This document shows positions 15,063 through 22,238 of a stretch of DNA of 23,247 nucleotides, piece by piece. This stretch comes from Chloroflexota bacterium (lineage in GTDB: Bacteria; Chloroflexota; Anaerolineae; Promineifilales; Promineifilaceae): assembly GCA_024223125.1 (NCBI GenBank), contig JAAEOP010000826.1, positions 1-23,247 of the forward strand, read 5' to 3'. The stretch's first letter is position 1. Every line of letters starts with the position of its first letter. The notes below the pieces were generated by a model that saw only the letters and a list, made by a program, of their open reading frames with translations, ran no database searches and was not told where the DNA came from. A program made the position numbers and the translations under genes.

Positions 15063-15133
15063 AATAATGAATTGTGAATAATTAACAATGAATTGTGAAG
15101 TGAGGATTCATTCACCATTCACAATTCATTATT
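15063..15133. repeat. AATGAATTGTGAA-type inverted and direct repeat
   Basis: A perfect 17-bp inverted repeat, AATAATGAATTGTGAAT (15063-15079) and ATTCACAATTCATTATT (15117-15133); the loop contains another direct copy of AATGAATTGTGAA (15088-15100, approximate). It fills the gap between the two permease genes. In RNA it would form a strong A/U hairpin followed by TTTTT-like bases (CTTTTTCC), so it might act as a weak terminator that reduces downstream expression. Confidence 0.8.
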
Positions 15134-15174
15134 CTTTTTCCAGCAAAGTCTGGGAAAAGAGCTAGGAACTTCCA

Positions 15175-15915
15175 ATGAATATGGTAACTGTTTTCAAAGC
15201 GTTGGGGCCTATTGACGGCCGTAATATCCGACGTGATTCAATGTTGAGATGGGCTGTCTTCGCTCCCGTTCTCATCGCCCTTATCTTTCGCTGGCTGCTC
15301 CCCTGGGTTACAGAAGGTATCGAGGTAAATTTTGGGTTTGATCTACGGCCGTACTACCCTCTCATCTACGCCTACCTCATCCTCATCTGCCCGGTGTTAT
15401 ATGGCGTTGTCATTGGCTTCCTGCTGCTAGATGAACGGGATGACCGCACTCTCACCGCCCTGCGCGTCACCCCCATGTCCTTAAACAACTACACCGCCTA
15501 CCGCCTGACTGTTCCCTTGCTCATCGGCATCATCCTGGCTCCGCTCATCTTGTGGCTGGCACATGTGCCCGGCTACACAGTGGCCGAAATCATGCTTGTG
15601 GCTGTGACGGCCGCGCCGCTGGCTCCCATCTACACCCTTTTCCTGGCTGCCTTCGCTCCCAACAAAGTACAAGGCTTCGCCATGATGAAAGCGACCGGTA
15701 TTTTTTTGATTGCCCCCTTGTTGGCCTGGTTCATCGAGATACCCTGGCAGCTTTTATTTGGCATATTCCCAACTTACTGGCCCATCAAAGTTTTTTGGCT
15801 GGCCGGAAGCAATGAGCCGGGCATCCTGTTTTTCGCCGCCGCCGGCATCATTTACCAACTCATCATCATTTATGCCCTCCTGCGCCGTTTCAACAAAAAG
15901 ATGGGCGCGGGGTAA
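15175..15915 (+). CDS. ABC-2 exporter permease subunit (second)
   Basis: A 246-residue membrane protein with about six hydrophobic stretches, among them WAVFAPVLIALIFRWLLPWV, LILICPVLYGVVIGFLLL, a segment after TAYRLTVPLLIGIILAPLIL, and FFAAAGIIYQLIIIYALL. The LLLDERDDRTLTALRVTPMS segment is the ABC-2 permease coupling motif and is aligned in position with the one in the first permease, so the two are probably paralogues forming a heterodimer. ATG at 15175 has AGGAA about 6 bases upstream. The downstream SDR gene follows after 10 bases, with its ribosome-binding site overlapping this stop codon region. Confidence 0.85.
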   Translation: MNMVTVFKALGPIDGRNIRRDSMLRWAVFAPVLIALIFRWLLPWVTEGIEVNFGFDLRPYYPLIYAYLILICPVLYGVVIGFLLLDERDDRTLTALRVTPMSLNNYTAYRLTVPLLIGIILAPLILWLAHVPGYTVAEIMLVAVTAAPLAPIYTLFLAAFAPNKVQGFAMMKATGIFLIAPLLAWFIEIPWQLLFGIFPTYWPIKVFWLAGSNEPGILFFAAAGIIYQLIIIYALLRRFNKKMGAG

Positions 15916-15925
15916 AGGAAACGAA

Positions 15926-16792
15926 ATGAACAAGAAAATTTGTATGATTACAGGATCTAACTCTGGCATTGGTAAAGCGGCCGCTATCCAAATTGCCCAA
16001 CAAGGCCACCGCATCATCATGGCCTGTCGCAGCCCAGCAAGAAGTGAGGTCGCCTTGCGAGAAGTCAAGCAAGCATCCGGTAGCGACGATATTGAATTGA
16101 TGATTGTGGATATGTCTCTGCAAGCCTCTATCCACAAATATGCCGCAGCTTTCCTGGCTAAATATGAGACGCTCGATGTACTCATTCACAACGCGGCCGC
16201 CTTCGACATCCGCCAAAAAAAGATTGAATTGACCGCAGAAGGGGTAGAAAAGGTTTGGGCCACCAACCACATCGGCCCGGCGCTGCTGACCGATCTGCTG
16301 CTGGATGCACTCATACGCAGCCAACAAGGACGCATCATTACTGTCTCATCCAAAGGATTGGTTATGTACCCCCGTTTGCAGGTGGATTTGGAAGACCCAG
16401 AGTTTCGCCAGCGCAAGTTCAGCGTGCAAAAAGCGTATTACCAATCAAAATTGGCACAGGTTATGTATACTTATTGGCTGGTGGATCAATTGCGGGACAC
16501 GGCCGTGACTGCCAATGCCATCCGCGTCACCAACGTAAAAATTGATATAGACAAACGGTATCCCGGCGTGTCTAAACTGGCTCACAAAATGTACAGCCTC
16601 AAGAGTCGGTTCTCCATTACCCCCGAAAAAATGGCCGAGACGTACACCTATCTGGCCTTGTCTGATGAGGTAAGCTCCACCTCTGGCGCTTACTATGACG
16701 ATCCCACTCACATCGTCAATTCATCCAAATATAGCCAGGATCCTCAAAACATTGCCACCCTTATGGAGACAACCAACCGCTATTACAAATAG
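15926..16792 (+). CDS. Short-chain dehydrogenase/reductase (retinol-dehydrogenase-like)
   Basis: The start is ATG at 15926, with AAAGGAA 5-6 bases upstream, giving 288 residues; the frame is open further upstream but that part overlaps the permease gene. Rossmann features: ICMITGSNSGIGKAAA (the TGxxxGxG NAD(P)-binding turn), ACRSP after beta-2 (basic residue suggesting NADP), DMSLQAS, LIHNAA, and the catalytic ITVSSKG plus KAYYQSKLA (Ser and YxxxK). The pattern fits the WW-domain-oxidoreductase/retinol-dehydrogenase branch (cd05327-like). The last part is divergent, with SVQKAYYQSKLAQVMYTYW intact. It is the last gene of the TetR operon; the reaction and its link with the exporter are unknown, perhaps modification of the same compound. 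Confidence 0.9.
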   Translation: MNKKICMITGSNSGIGKAAAIQIAQQGHRIIMACRSPARSEVALREVKQASGSDDIELMIVDMSLQASIHKYAAAFLAKYETLDVLIHNAAAFDIRQKKIELTAEGVEKVWATNHIGPALLTDLLLDALIRSQQGRIITVSSKGLVMYPRLQVDLEDPEFRQRKFSVQKAYYQSKLAQVMYTYWLVDQLRDTAVTANAIRVTNVKIDIDKRYPGVSKLAHKMYSLKSRFSITPEKMAETYTYLALSDEVSSTSGAYYDDPTHIVNSSKYSQDPQNIATLMETTNRYYK

Positions 16793-16813
16793 CCACGTAC
16801 TCCTTAAAGTCCC

Positions 16814-16872
16814 GCTCGTTTTAACTCGGGAAGATTGGTTCAATCTTGGAGATTGAACCAATCTGGAAACTC
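16814..16872. repeat. Palindromic intergenic element, copy B
   Basis: A 59-bp element with the same flanks as copy A at 6944-7004 (GCTCGTTTTAACT... and ...GAAACTC). The perfect 15-bp stem is AGATTGGTTCAATCT (16832-16846) with AGATTGAACCAATCT (16850-16864), loop TGG. Compared with copy A, the CAC/GTG pair has changed to CAA/TTG in both arms. It lies between the convergent SDR and FAD-oxidase genes and could act as a two-way transcription end. Confidence 0.85.
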
Positions 16873-16905
16873 GAACGTTATTTATGAGCGAACCCTACGA
16901 GAAAC

Positions 16906-19854
16906 CTAAACGCCATCAACTAATGCCTGATACAAAATTTCTGCCGGATGATATGCCTGGCGTCTCGTTCCGTCTTTGATTTGTTGGCGGCAGCTTATCC
17001 CTGGAGCCACAATTAAGGTTGCTGCATTTGCTTCGCGCACGGCCGTTAACAGCCGCCGCTCCCCCATTCGTTTAGAGATAACCACATGCTCCGTTTCATA
17101 ACCAAACGATCCGGCCATGCCACAGCAGCTTGTGTCCAATTCTGTCACTGAATAATTGGGAGGTAGGGACAAAACTTGTCGCGTCGCGGCCGTGCCCAGC
17201 AACGCTTTTTGATGGCAGTGTCCGTGCAAAATTATCTGGCGTGTTTCGGCCGTAAAACGCAAATCCAGGCCACCCTCATCAATCAACTGCACAATGAATT
17301 GTTCAAAACTAAAACAATAGGCGGCAACGAGGGGAACATGGCTGTCATCCGGCAGCAAAGCGAAAGCATCATCCAACAGCATAGACAAATCACTCGGCTC
17401 CAAAAAAAGAATAGGCAGCCCCGCTTCCGCATGAGGAGTTAAAACATCCAGGACGTTTAACACCGCTTTGCGGGCTGCGGCAACCAATCCTTTGCTAAAT
17501 GCGGGACGGCCGCAATCATGCACATCCGGTACAATCACATCACAACCCGCTGCCGCCAAAACGTCCACCGCCGCCTGCCCAATCTGGGGGTAGTTGTAAT
17601 TGGTTGTCGTGTCGGCGAATAGGACGGCCGACGGCTGACGATTGACGGTTGACGGCCGTTTCCTACACCAGGCCACAAACGATTCACGGGCAAATGGGGA
17701 AAGTTCGCGCTCGGCTGAAATACCCACCAGCCGTTCCAGCCCCCGCCGTACCAACCCATTCCGCAAAGAAGCGTTGGCAATGGGGGCGAGAGGGCCGCTG
17801 CCCAGACGGCTGATTGGCGTGATGTGGGCAAACAGCCGGTCGCGTAGGGGCACGCCATGTACCTTGTGGTACTGTGCCAGAAACTCCGTCTTAATCCGGG
17901 CCATATCCACCGATGAGGGACATTCCGATTGGCACGCTTTGCAAGCCACGCACAATTCCATCACCTCGTACATGCGCCGACTACTCAATTCAGCCGACGA
18001 CAATGTACCAGAAAGAGCAGCCCGCAAAGCATTGGCCCGGCCGCGCGTACTGTGTTCCTCCTTCCGCGTAGCCATAAAGCTGGGACACATTGCCCCCGTC
18101 TCCCGTTTGCGGCAGGCTCCGGCCCCATTGCACATTTCAATCGCCCGCTGAAATCCCTGGTCACTGCTAAAATCCAACTCTGTTTTTAGAGGAATGATTT
18201 CATACGCCGCGCCAAAACGTAGGTCTTCGGTCATCGGTCTGCCGTCCACCACATTACCCGGATTAAAAATATTGTCGGGGTCAAAAATCCACTTTACCTG
18301 TTTGTACAGCCCATACAGTTCAGGGCCGAAAAATTGTTCGTTGAGCCAGGAACGTGCACGGCCGTCGCCATGTTCACTGCTCCACGCGCCCCCATACCCC
18401 TTTAACAAATCCACCGCAAAACGGGCAATATGGGGCAGCTTGGCAACCTCTTCTGCTTTCTTTGTGTTTAGCAGCGGCCGTATGTGCAAACAACCCGCGC
18501 TGGCATGAGCATACACCGCCATCTCCGTGTCCAGGTCAGAGCAAAAGTCGGACAACTTATCCACATATTCCGCTAGATGTTCTACCGGCACGGCCGAATC
18601 CTCAATGAAAGGAATAGGCTTCGCATCCCCGCGCAAACTCATCAGCAGACCCAGCCCGCCTTTACGTATTTGCCACACGTTTTTTTGCTGTTGAGGATTG
18701 AGGATAGGAGTCATGCCTGTAGCGGCCACTCCTTGTCCCTTTACATGCGCCGCCAATTTGTTCATCTTCGCCTGCAATTCTGTTTCGCTCTCTCCATAAA
18801 ACTCCACAATCAGCAGGCAAAATGGCTCCCCTTCAATGAAACTGTTCAGCAAACGCTTGTATTCGGCATTCAGGCGGCACAATTGCAATTGGCGGTTATC
18901 CAGCAGTTCGACGGCCGAAGGATTGAGTTCCAGCAAAGTGGGCACGGCCGTCAATGCGGCCCGCTGATCGGCAAAACCGAGGACGACAACGGCCGTCATC
19001 TGCGGCCGCGGAACCAACTTCAATTTCAACTCCGTAATCACCCCCAACGTCCCCTCCGCCCCGCAAATAAGATTTGCCAGATTAAACCGCGCATCCGGCG
19101 GCAGCTTATAACTCACCCCCGCTCCCCCGCCCCCCCGCTCCCCTGCACCCAACATTCTGTCCAAATTGTACCCCCCACAACGCCGCCAATGACGCGGGGT
19201 TTGTTCGCGCAAAATCACCTGGTTGGCCGGGTTTTGGGTCAGTTGGCAGATGGATTGAGCAACGGCCGATAAGCGACCAATCCCCCGCAAAACCCGCCCC
19301 AATTCCGCTTCATCCCAGGGAGCCAGCCGGGCCGATGAACCATCGTTCAGCAGCGCGTTCGCTTCTAGCAGGTGATCGGCCGTCATGCCATAAAGGATGG
19401 AATGGGAACCAGTGGAATTATTAGAGACGATCCCCCCCATCGCCGCCCGATTACCGCTGGCTGGGTCTGGTCCAAACTGCAAGCTGGTCAGTTGCAGGTG
19501 GGCATTCAACTTATCTAACACCACCCCTGGCTGAACCCGTACCCATCGTTCTTCAACGTTCACTTCCAGGATGCTATCCAGGTGGCGCGTAAAATCTATA
19601 ACCAAAGCTGCATTCACCGCCTGCCCGGCCAGACTGGTTCCGGCCGTGCGTGGCAGCAGGGGAATTTTGTATTGGGCGGCTAGAGTTACGGCCGCCTGCA
19701 CATCCGCCACCGTCTTCGGAATCAACACTCCCTGCGGCATCACCTGATAAATAGAGGCGTCCGTACTGTACAACACACGGCTATATTCATCCGTCCGCAA
19801 ATCGCCAGACACCCGCTTCTGCAATTCATGTAAAAATTCGTCTAAGGCCATCAT
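16906..19854 (-). CDS. FAD-linked oxidase with fused Fe-S/CCG domain (YdiJ/GlcDF-like)
   Basis: A 982-residue cytoplasmic oxidoreductase that joins an FAD-binding dehydrogenase (GlcD type) with a ferredoxin/CCG part (GlcF type), like E. coli YdiJ and D-2-hydroxyacid dehydrogenases. FAD-domain signs: VLIPKTVADVQAAVTLAA, PRTAGTSLAGQAV, MGGIVSNNSTGSHS, GAEGTLGVITELKLKLVPRP. Then CNGAGACRK (C575...C581) and MCPSFMATRKEEHSTRGRAN, one CxxCxxCxxxCP cluster (C635-C638-C641-C645), HGHCHQKALLG and SCCGMAGSFGYE (about 905-920). A D-2-hydroxyacid (lactate, 2-hydroxyglutarate or similar) feeding electrons to the membrane chain is expected; the substrate is unsettled. It starts at ATG 19854 (a second ATG follows directly). 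Two stretches of repeat-like DNA are translated in frame, at residues 235-246 and about 733-744. Confidence 0.9.
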   Translation of the reverse strand: MMALDEFLHELQKRVSGDLRTDEYSRVLYSTDASIYQVMPQGVLIPKTVADVQAAVTLAAQYKIPLLPRTAGTSLAGQAVNAALVIDFTRHLDSILEVNVEERWVRVQPGVVLDKLNAHLQLTSLQFGPDPASGNRAAMGGIVSNNSTGSHSILYGMTADHLLEANALLNDGSSARLAPWDEAELGRVLRGIGRLSAVAQSICQLTQNPANQVILREQTPRHWRRCGGYNLDRMLGAGERGGGGAGVSYKLPPDARFNLANLICGAEGTLGVITELKLKLVPRPQMTAVVVLGFADQRAALTAVPTLLELNPSAVELLDNRQLQLCRLNAEYKRLLNSFIEGEPFCLLIVEFYGESETELQAKMNKLAAHVKGQGVAATGMTPILNPQQQKNVWQIRKGGLGLLMSLRGDAKPIPFIEDSAVPVEHLAEYVDKLSDFCSDLDTEMAVYAHASAGCLHIRPLLNTKKAEEVAKLPHIARFAVDLLKGYGGAWSSEHGDGRARSWLNEQFFGPELYGLYKQVKWIFDPDNIFNPGNVVDGRPMTEDLRFGAAYEIIPLKTELDFSSDQGFQRAIEMCNGAGACRKRETGAMCPSFMATRKEEHSTRGRANALRAALSGTLSSAELSSRRMYEVMELCVACKACQSECPSSVDMARIKTEFLAQYHKVHGVPLRDRLFAHITPISRLGSGPLAPIANASLRNGLVRRGLERLVGISAERELSPFARESFVAWCRKRPSTVNRQPSAVLFADTTTNYNYPQIGQAAVDVLAAAGCDVIVPDVHDCGRPAFSKGLVAAARKAVLNVLDVLTPHAEAGLPILFLEPSDLSMLLDDAFALLPDDSHVPLVAAYCFSFEQFIVQLIDEGGLDLRFTAETRQIILHGHCHQKALLGTAATRQVLSLPPNYSVTELDTSCCGMAGSFGYETEHVVISKRMGERRLLTAVREANAATLIVAPGISCRQQIKDGTRRQAYHPAEILYQALVDGV
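17623..17659. repeat. TGACGG-type tandem repeat translated within the FAD oxidase
   Basis: Five units in a row: GACGGCC-GACGGCT-GACGATT-GACGGTT-GACGGCCGT, a 7-base period. It encodes RPSTVNRQPSAV (about residues 733-744) between the Fe-S part and the conserved VLFADTTTNY strand, a position that is variable in relatives. The last unit is an exact ACGGCCGT octamer. Confidence 0.75.
19116..19150. repeat. C-rich (CCCCCGCT)n-type repeat translated within the FAD oxidase
   Basis: Runs of C separated by GCT/GC: CCCCCGCTCCCCC, then GCCCCCCCGCTCCCC, then TGCACCC. On the minus strand it reads as GAGERGGGGAG, residues 235-246, between NLDRML and the FAD-domain segment FNLANLICGAEGT. The flanking protein is conserved but this part is low-complexity, as if inserted. 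Confidence 0.7.
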
Positions 19855-19879
19855 TCACCCGTTCAAACAACAGAATAGA

Positions 19880-19981
19880 CATTATCGGAAATAACTTTTT
19901 TGACAGGATTAACAAGATTATCAGGATGAAATAATCCTGATAATTCCGTAAATCCTGTCTGATTTCTTATTTCCGATAATG
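19880..19981. repeat. Nested 102-bp palindrome between radical SAM and FAD-oxidase genes
   Basis: Three perfect stems nest around a 6-base loop: CATTATCGGAAATAA (19880-19894) with TTATTTCCGATAATG (19967-19981); GACAGGATT (19902-19910) with AATCCTGTC (19951-19959); ATTATCAGGAT (19917-19927) with ATCCTGATAAT (19934-19944). It starts 5 bases after the radical SAM stop codon and ends 25 bases before the FAD-oxidase start, both on the minus strand. The GACAGGATTAACAAGATTATCAGGAT words resemble a low-complexity repeat seen in many bacteria. Confidence 0.85.
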
Positions 19982-19986
19982 TTGAA

Positions 19987-21924
19987 TTAATTGATAACGC
20001 GGAGAGGGATGCCAGCGACAGTGGGCACGGCCGTTTCGAGGGGTTTGTGGTGAGGGCGTTTTTTCACGGGCGGACATTCCCAGGCGGCCGTTTCTGTTTC
20101 CCGGCGCAGATCTTTCAGTTTAGGCAAAATACCGCAGGCAAAGCAGTGGCGACGGCAATCTATGCGCGTTTCCTGCCGCTGGCTCATCAAGTAATCTTGC
20201 GTCAAGAACTTTTTAGTGACAGCTATATCAATATGTTCCCAGGGGAAAATTTCATCAATACGCCGTTGGCGGTGGGTAAAGAAATGAGGGTCTAACCCTT
20301 CCTCGGCAAATGAATCTAGCCAGGCGTCTTCCCGGAAATGTTCGCCCCAGGCGTCAAATTTGGCCCCTTTGCGCCAGGCGCGTTCCACTGCCTCCGCCAC
20401 CCGTCGGTCGCCACGGCTGAGGAAGCCTTCAAAAAACGATTCGCGGGGGTCGTTCCAGCGCAGGCGCAGCCCAGCCCCGCGCATCTCTTTCTTCAACAAA
20501 CCCAGCTTAGCGTACACATTGTCCACCACATCCATCGGCTCCCATTGGAAGGGGGTGTGCGGTTTAGGGATAAAGGTGCTGACGCCGACGTTGAGACTGG
20601 CTTTACGGCCGTGAATCTTCCGCCCCTCTGCCAATACCGCTTTTGACAATTTAATGATCGCCTGCACATCGGCCATTTCCTCATTGGGGTGACCGATCAT
20701 GAAGTACAGCTTAATTGTGCGCCAATCACGCTTATAAATTTCGCGGGCCGTTTCCAGCAGTTCCTCATCGGTCACATATTTGTTGATAATGTTACGCATT
20801 TTTTCAGTGGCCGCTTCGGGGGCAAGGGTGAATCCACCGCGACGGCCGACGCCCAAATTATCCATCAACTGCGTAGACACCGACTCAATTCGCAAGGAAG
20901 GCAAGGAAATGTTCAACCCCAGATGGCCGAACTGCTGCCCAATCTTCTCCGTCAACGCCAACACATTGGTGTAATCGCTGGAGGAAAGAGACATCAAGGC
21001 AATCTCTTCATAACCGGTGCTTTCCAGAATAGCTTCCATTGCCGTTAGCACTTCGTTTACCGGCCGTTCGCGTATCGGCCGTGTCACCATTCCCGCATGG
21101 CAAAAACGGCAGCCACGGGTACAGCCGCGCATAATCTCGATGGGGGCGCGGTTATGCACCGTTTCTACGAAGGGGACAATGAAATCTGTCACCGGCGGAG
21201 GCATGATGGGCACAATTGTCTTCATCACTTTGGCCGGCGCTTCGGGTATATTTGGGCTGATGGCCTGCACTGTGCCATCCTCATGGTAAGCCACATCGTA
21301 AAAGCGGGGCACATAGCAACCCTCAATTTGAGCGATGTAACGAAGCTGTGTTTCCCGATCTAAATGAGCGGCCGCCCGCATGATGCCGATAATTTTGAGA
21401 ATCGCTTCTTCCCCTTCCCCTATGACAAAGACATCAATAAACGGAGCCATCGGTTCTGGGTTATAGCAGGAATGGCCGCCGGCAATAACGAGTGGATAAC
21501 TGGCATCCCGATCCTGGCTGCGGATGGGCATTCCAGTCAGATCAATCAGGTTCAGGGCATTAGTGTATAACTGCTCATAAGGCAGGCTAAACGCCAGCAA
21601 ATCAAATTCACGGATGGCATGTTTACTCTCCAACGAAAAGAGAGGGATGTTGCCTTGACGCAGCATTTCTTCCATATCTGCCCAGGGGCAGTAAACACGC
21701 TCGGCCAGCAGGTTGCGGTGTTTGTTGATGATGTCGTAGAAGATCATCAACCCCAGGTTAGACATGCCGATGTCGTAAATGTCAGGGAAGGCCAGGGCAA
21801 CTTTGAAATCTATCTTGGCCCAATCTTTCACAATCTGGTTGTATTCGCCGCCAGTGTAACGCCCTGGTTTTCTAACACGGGGCAGAATCCGTTCCAGGGC
21901 AATTTCAATTTGTTCGGGGGTCAT
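19987..21924 (-). CDS. Radical SAM protein, TIGR03960-like (B12-binding-type N-terminus)
   Basis: I place the start at ATG 21924 (AGGAA 8-9 bases upstream), giving 645 residues beginning MTPEQIEIALERILPRVRKP, a typical N-terminus of this family. The frame continues to 22107, but that part lies over an intergenic palindrome and a -10 box. Residues 40-180 resemble the cobalamin-binding-type Rossmann domain (VALAFPDIYDIGMSNLGLM, LVIAGGHSCYNPEP, VFVIGEGEEA). The radical SAM cluster is C268-x3-C272-x2-C275 in MRGCTRGCRFCHAG. Later conserved parts include GGFTLAPEAATEKMRNIINK, KLYFMIGHPNEE and the Cys-containing RIDCRRHCFACGIL near the end. The function of TIGR03960 proteins is not known; they often co-occur with a DUF2344 protein (TIGR03936), here not found downstream. 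No ACGGCCGT excess in its core. Confidence 0.9.
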   Translation of the reverse strand: MTPEQIEIALERILPRVRKPGRYTGGEYNQIVKDWAKIDFKVALAFPDIYDIGMSNLGLMIFYDIINKHRNLLAERVYCPWADMEEMLRQGNIPLFSLESKHAIREFDLLAFSLPYEQLYTNALNLIDLTGMPIRSQDRDASYPLVIAGGHSCYNPEPMAPFIDVFVIGEGEEAILKIIGIMRAAAHLDRETQLRYIAQIEGCYVPRFYDVAYHEDGTVQAISPNIPEAPAKVMKTIVPIMPPPVTDFIVPFVETVHNRAPIEIMRGCTRGCRFCHAGMVTRPIRERPVNEVLTAMEAILESTGYEEIALMSLSSSDYTNVLALTEKIGQQFGHLGLNISLPSLRIESVSTQLMDNLGVGRRGGFTLAPEAATEKMRNIINKYVTDEELLETAREIYKRDWRTIKLYFMIGHPNEEMADVQAIIKLSKAVLAEGRKIHGRKASLNVGVSTFIPKPHTPFQWEPMDVVDNVYAKLGLLKKEMRGAGLRLRWNDPRESFFEGFLSRGDRRVAEAVERAWRKGAKFDAWGEHFREDAWLDSFAEEGLDPHFFTHRQRRIDEIFPWEHIDIAVTKKFLTQDYLMSQRQETRIDCRRHCFACGILPKLKDLRRETETAAWECPPVKKRPHHKPLETAVPTVAGIPLRVIN

Positions 21925-21967
21925 TATTCTTGTTCCTGATTTGTAAGTAATTACTCCGATCATTGTC

Positions 21968-22056
21968 GTTAACTTAAGACCTCGCAGGTTTCCAAAATGA
22001 TCTACGCCCCTCTGAGGTTTTGCGTTAAAACCTGCGAGGTCTTCGCTTAAGTTAAC
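21968..22056. repeat. AGACCTCGCAGGTTT palindrome upstream of the radical SAM gene
   Basis: AGACCTCGCAGGTTT (21977-21991) with AAACCTGCGAGGTCT (22028-22042), extended by GTTAACTTAAG (21968-21978) with CTTAAGTTAAC (22046-22056), with a small bulge. It begins 44 bases upstream of the radical SAM ATG and would lie in its 5' leader. It is the main content of the 314-base gap 21925-22238; the rest holds the two -10 boxes listed separately. Confidence 0.85.
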
Positions 22057-22071
22057 ACTTATGTTACTCCG

Positions 22072-22077
22072 ATTATA
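22072..22077 (-). promoter_or_regulatory. -10-like box for the radical SAM gene
   Basis: TATAAT on the minus strand, upstream of the palindrome. No clear -35 is visible. It would start a transcript near 22065 with a leader of about 140 bases containing the palindrome, and it also argues against the longer start at 22107. Confidence 0.35.
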
Positions 22078-22176
22078 ACAAATTCGATAAAGTAGCCAGA
22101 GAAGCAAAAAAATGCGAATCGTCCTAGTCCAGGAGCCTTCCTAAAAACGCTCTAAATTGAATAGTATGTCTCTCTT

Positions 22177-22207
22177 TTGAGAAATGACCGTCATTCCATC
22201 CTATAAT
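22177..22207 (+). promoter_or_regulatory. Predicted promoter of the BtrH-like gene
   Basis: TTGAGA (22177-22182), a 19-base spacer and TATAAT (22202-22207). The spacer is longer than ideal, as in the sigma-factor promoter at 7137-7167. Start of transcription is expected near 22214, before the ribosome-binding site AAAGGAG. Confidence 0.45.
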
Positions 22208-22238
22208 ACCCCCACAACTTGCCAAAAGGAGAGACACG

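Noticed and set aside
13356..15915. Naming the exporter as a fluoroquinolone efflux system
   Set aside because: Gene order and general features agree with Rv2686c-Rv2688c-type systems, but the substrate cannot be read from sequence, so only ABC exporter is called.
17623..17659. CRISPR-like short tandem repeat
   Set aside because: Units are only 7 bases without spacers and are translated within a gene; it is a microsatellite-like repeat.
18577..19272. 231-residue open frame on the plus strand
   Set aside because: Opposite the FAD-oxidase gene in its conserved region; no start signal or protein family seen.
21925..22107. N-terminal extension of the radical SAM protein by 61 residues
   Set aside because: It would translate the palindrome 21968-22056 and start upstream of a TATAAT box; the family N-terminus begins at the ATG at 21924, which has AGGAA upstream.
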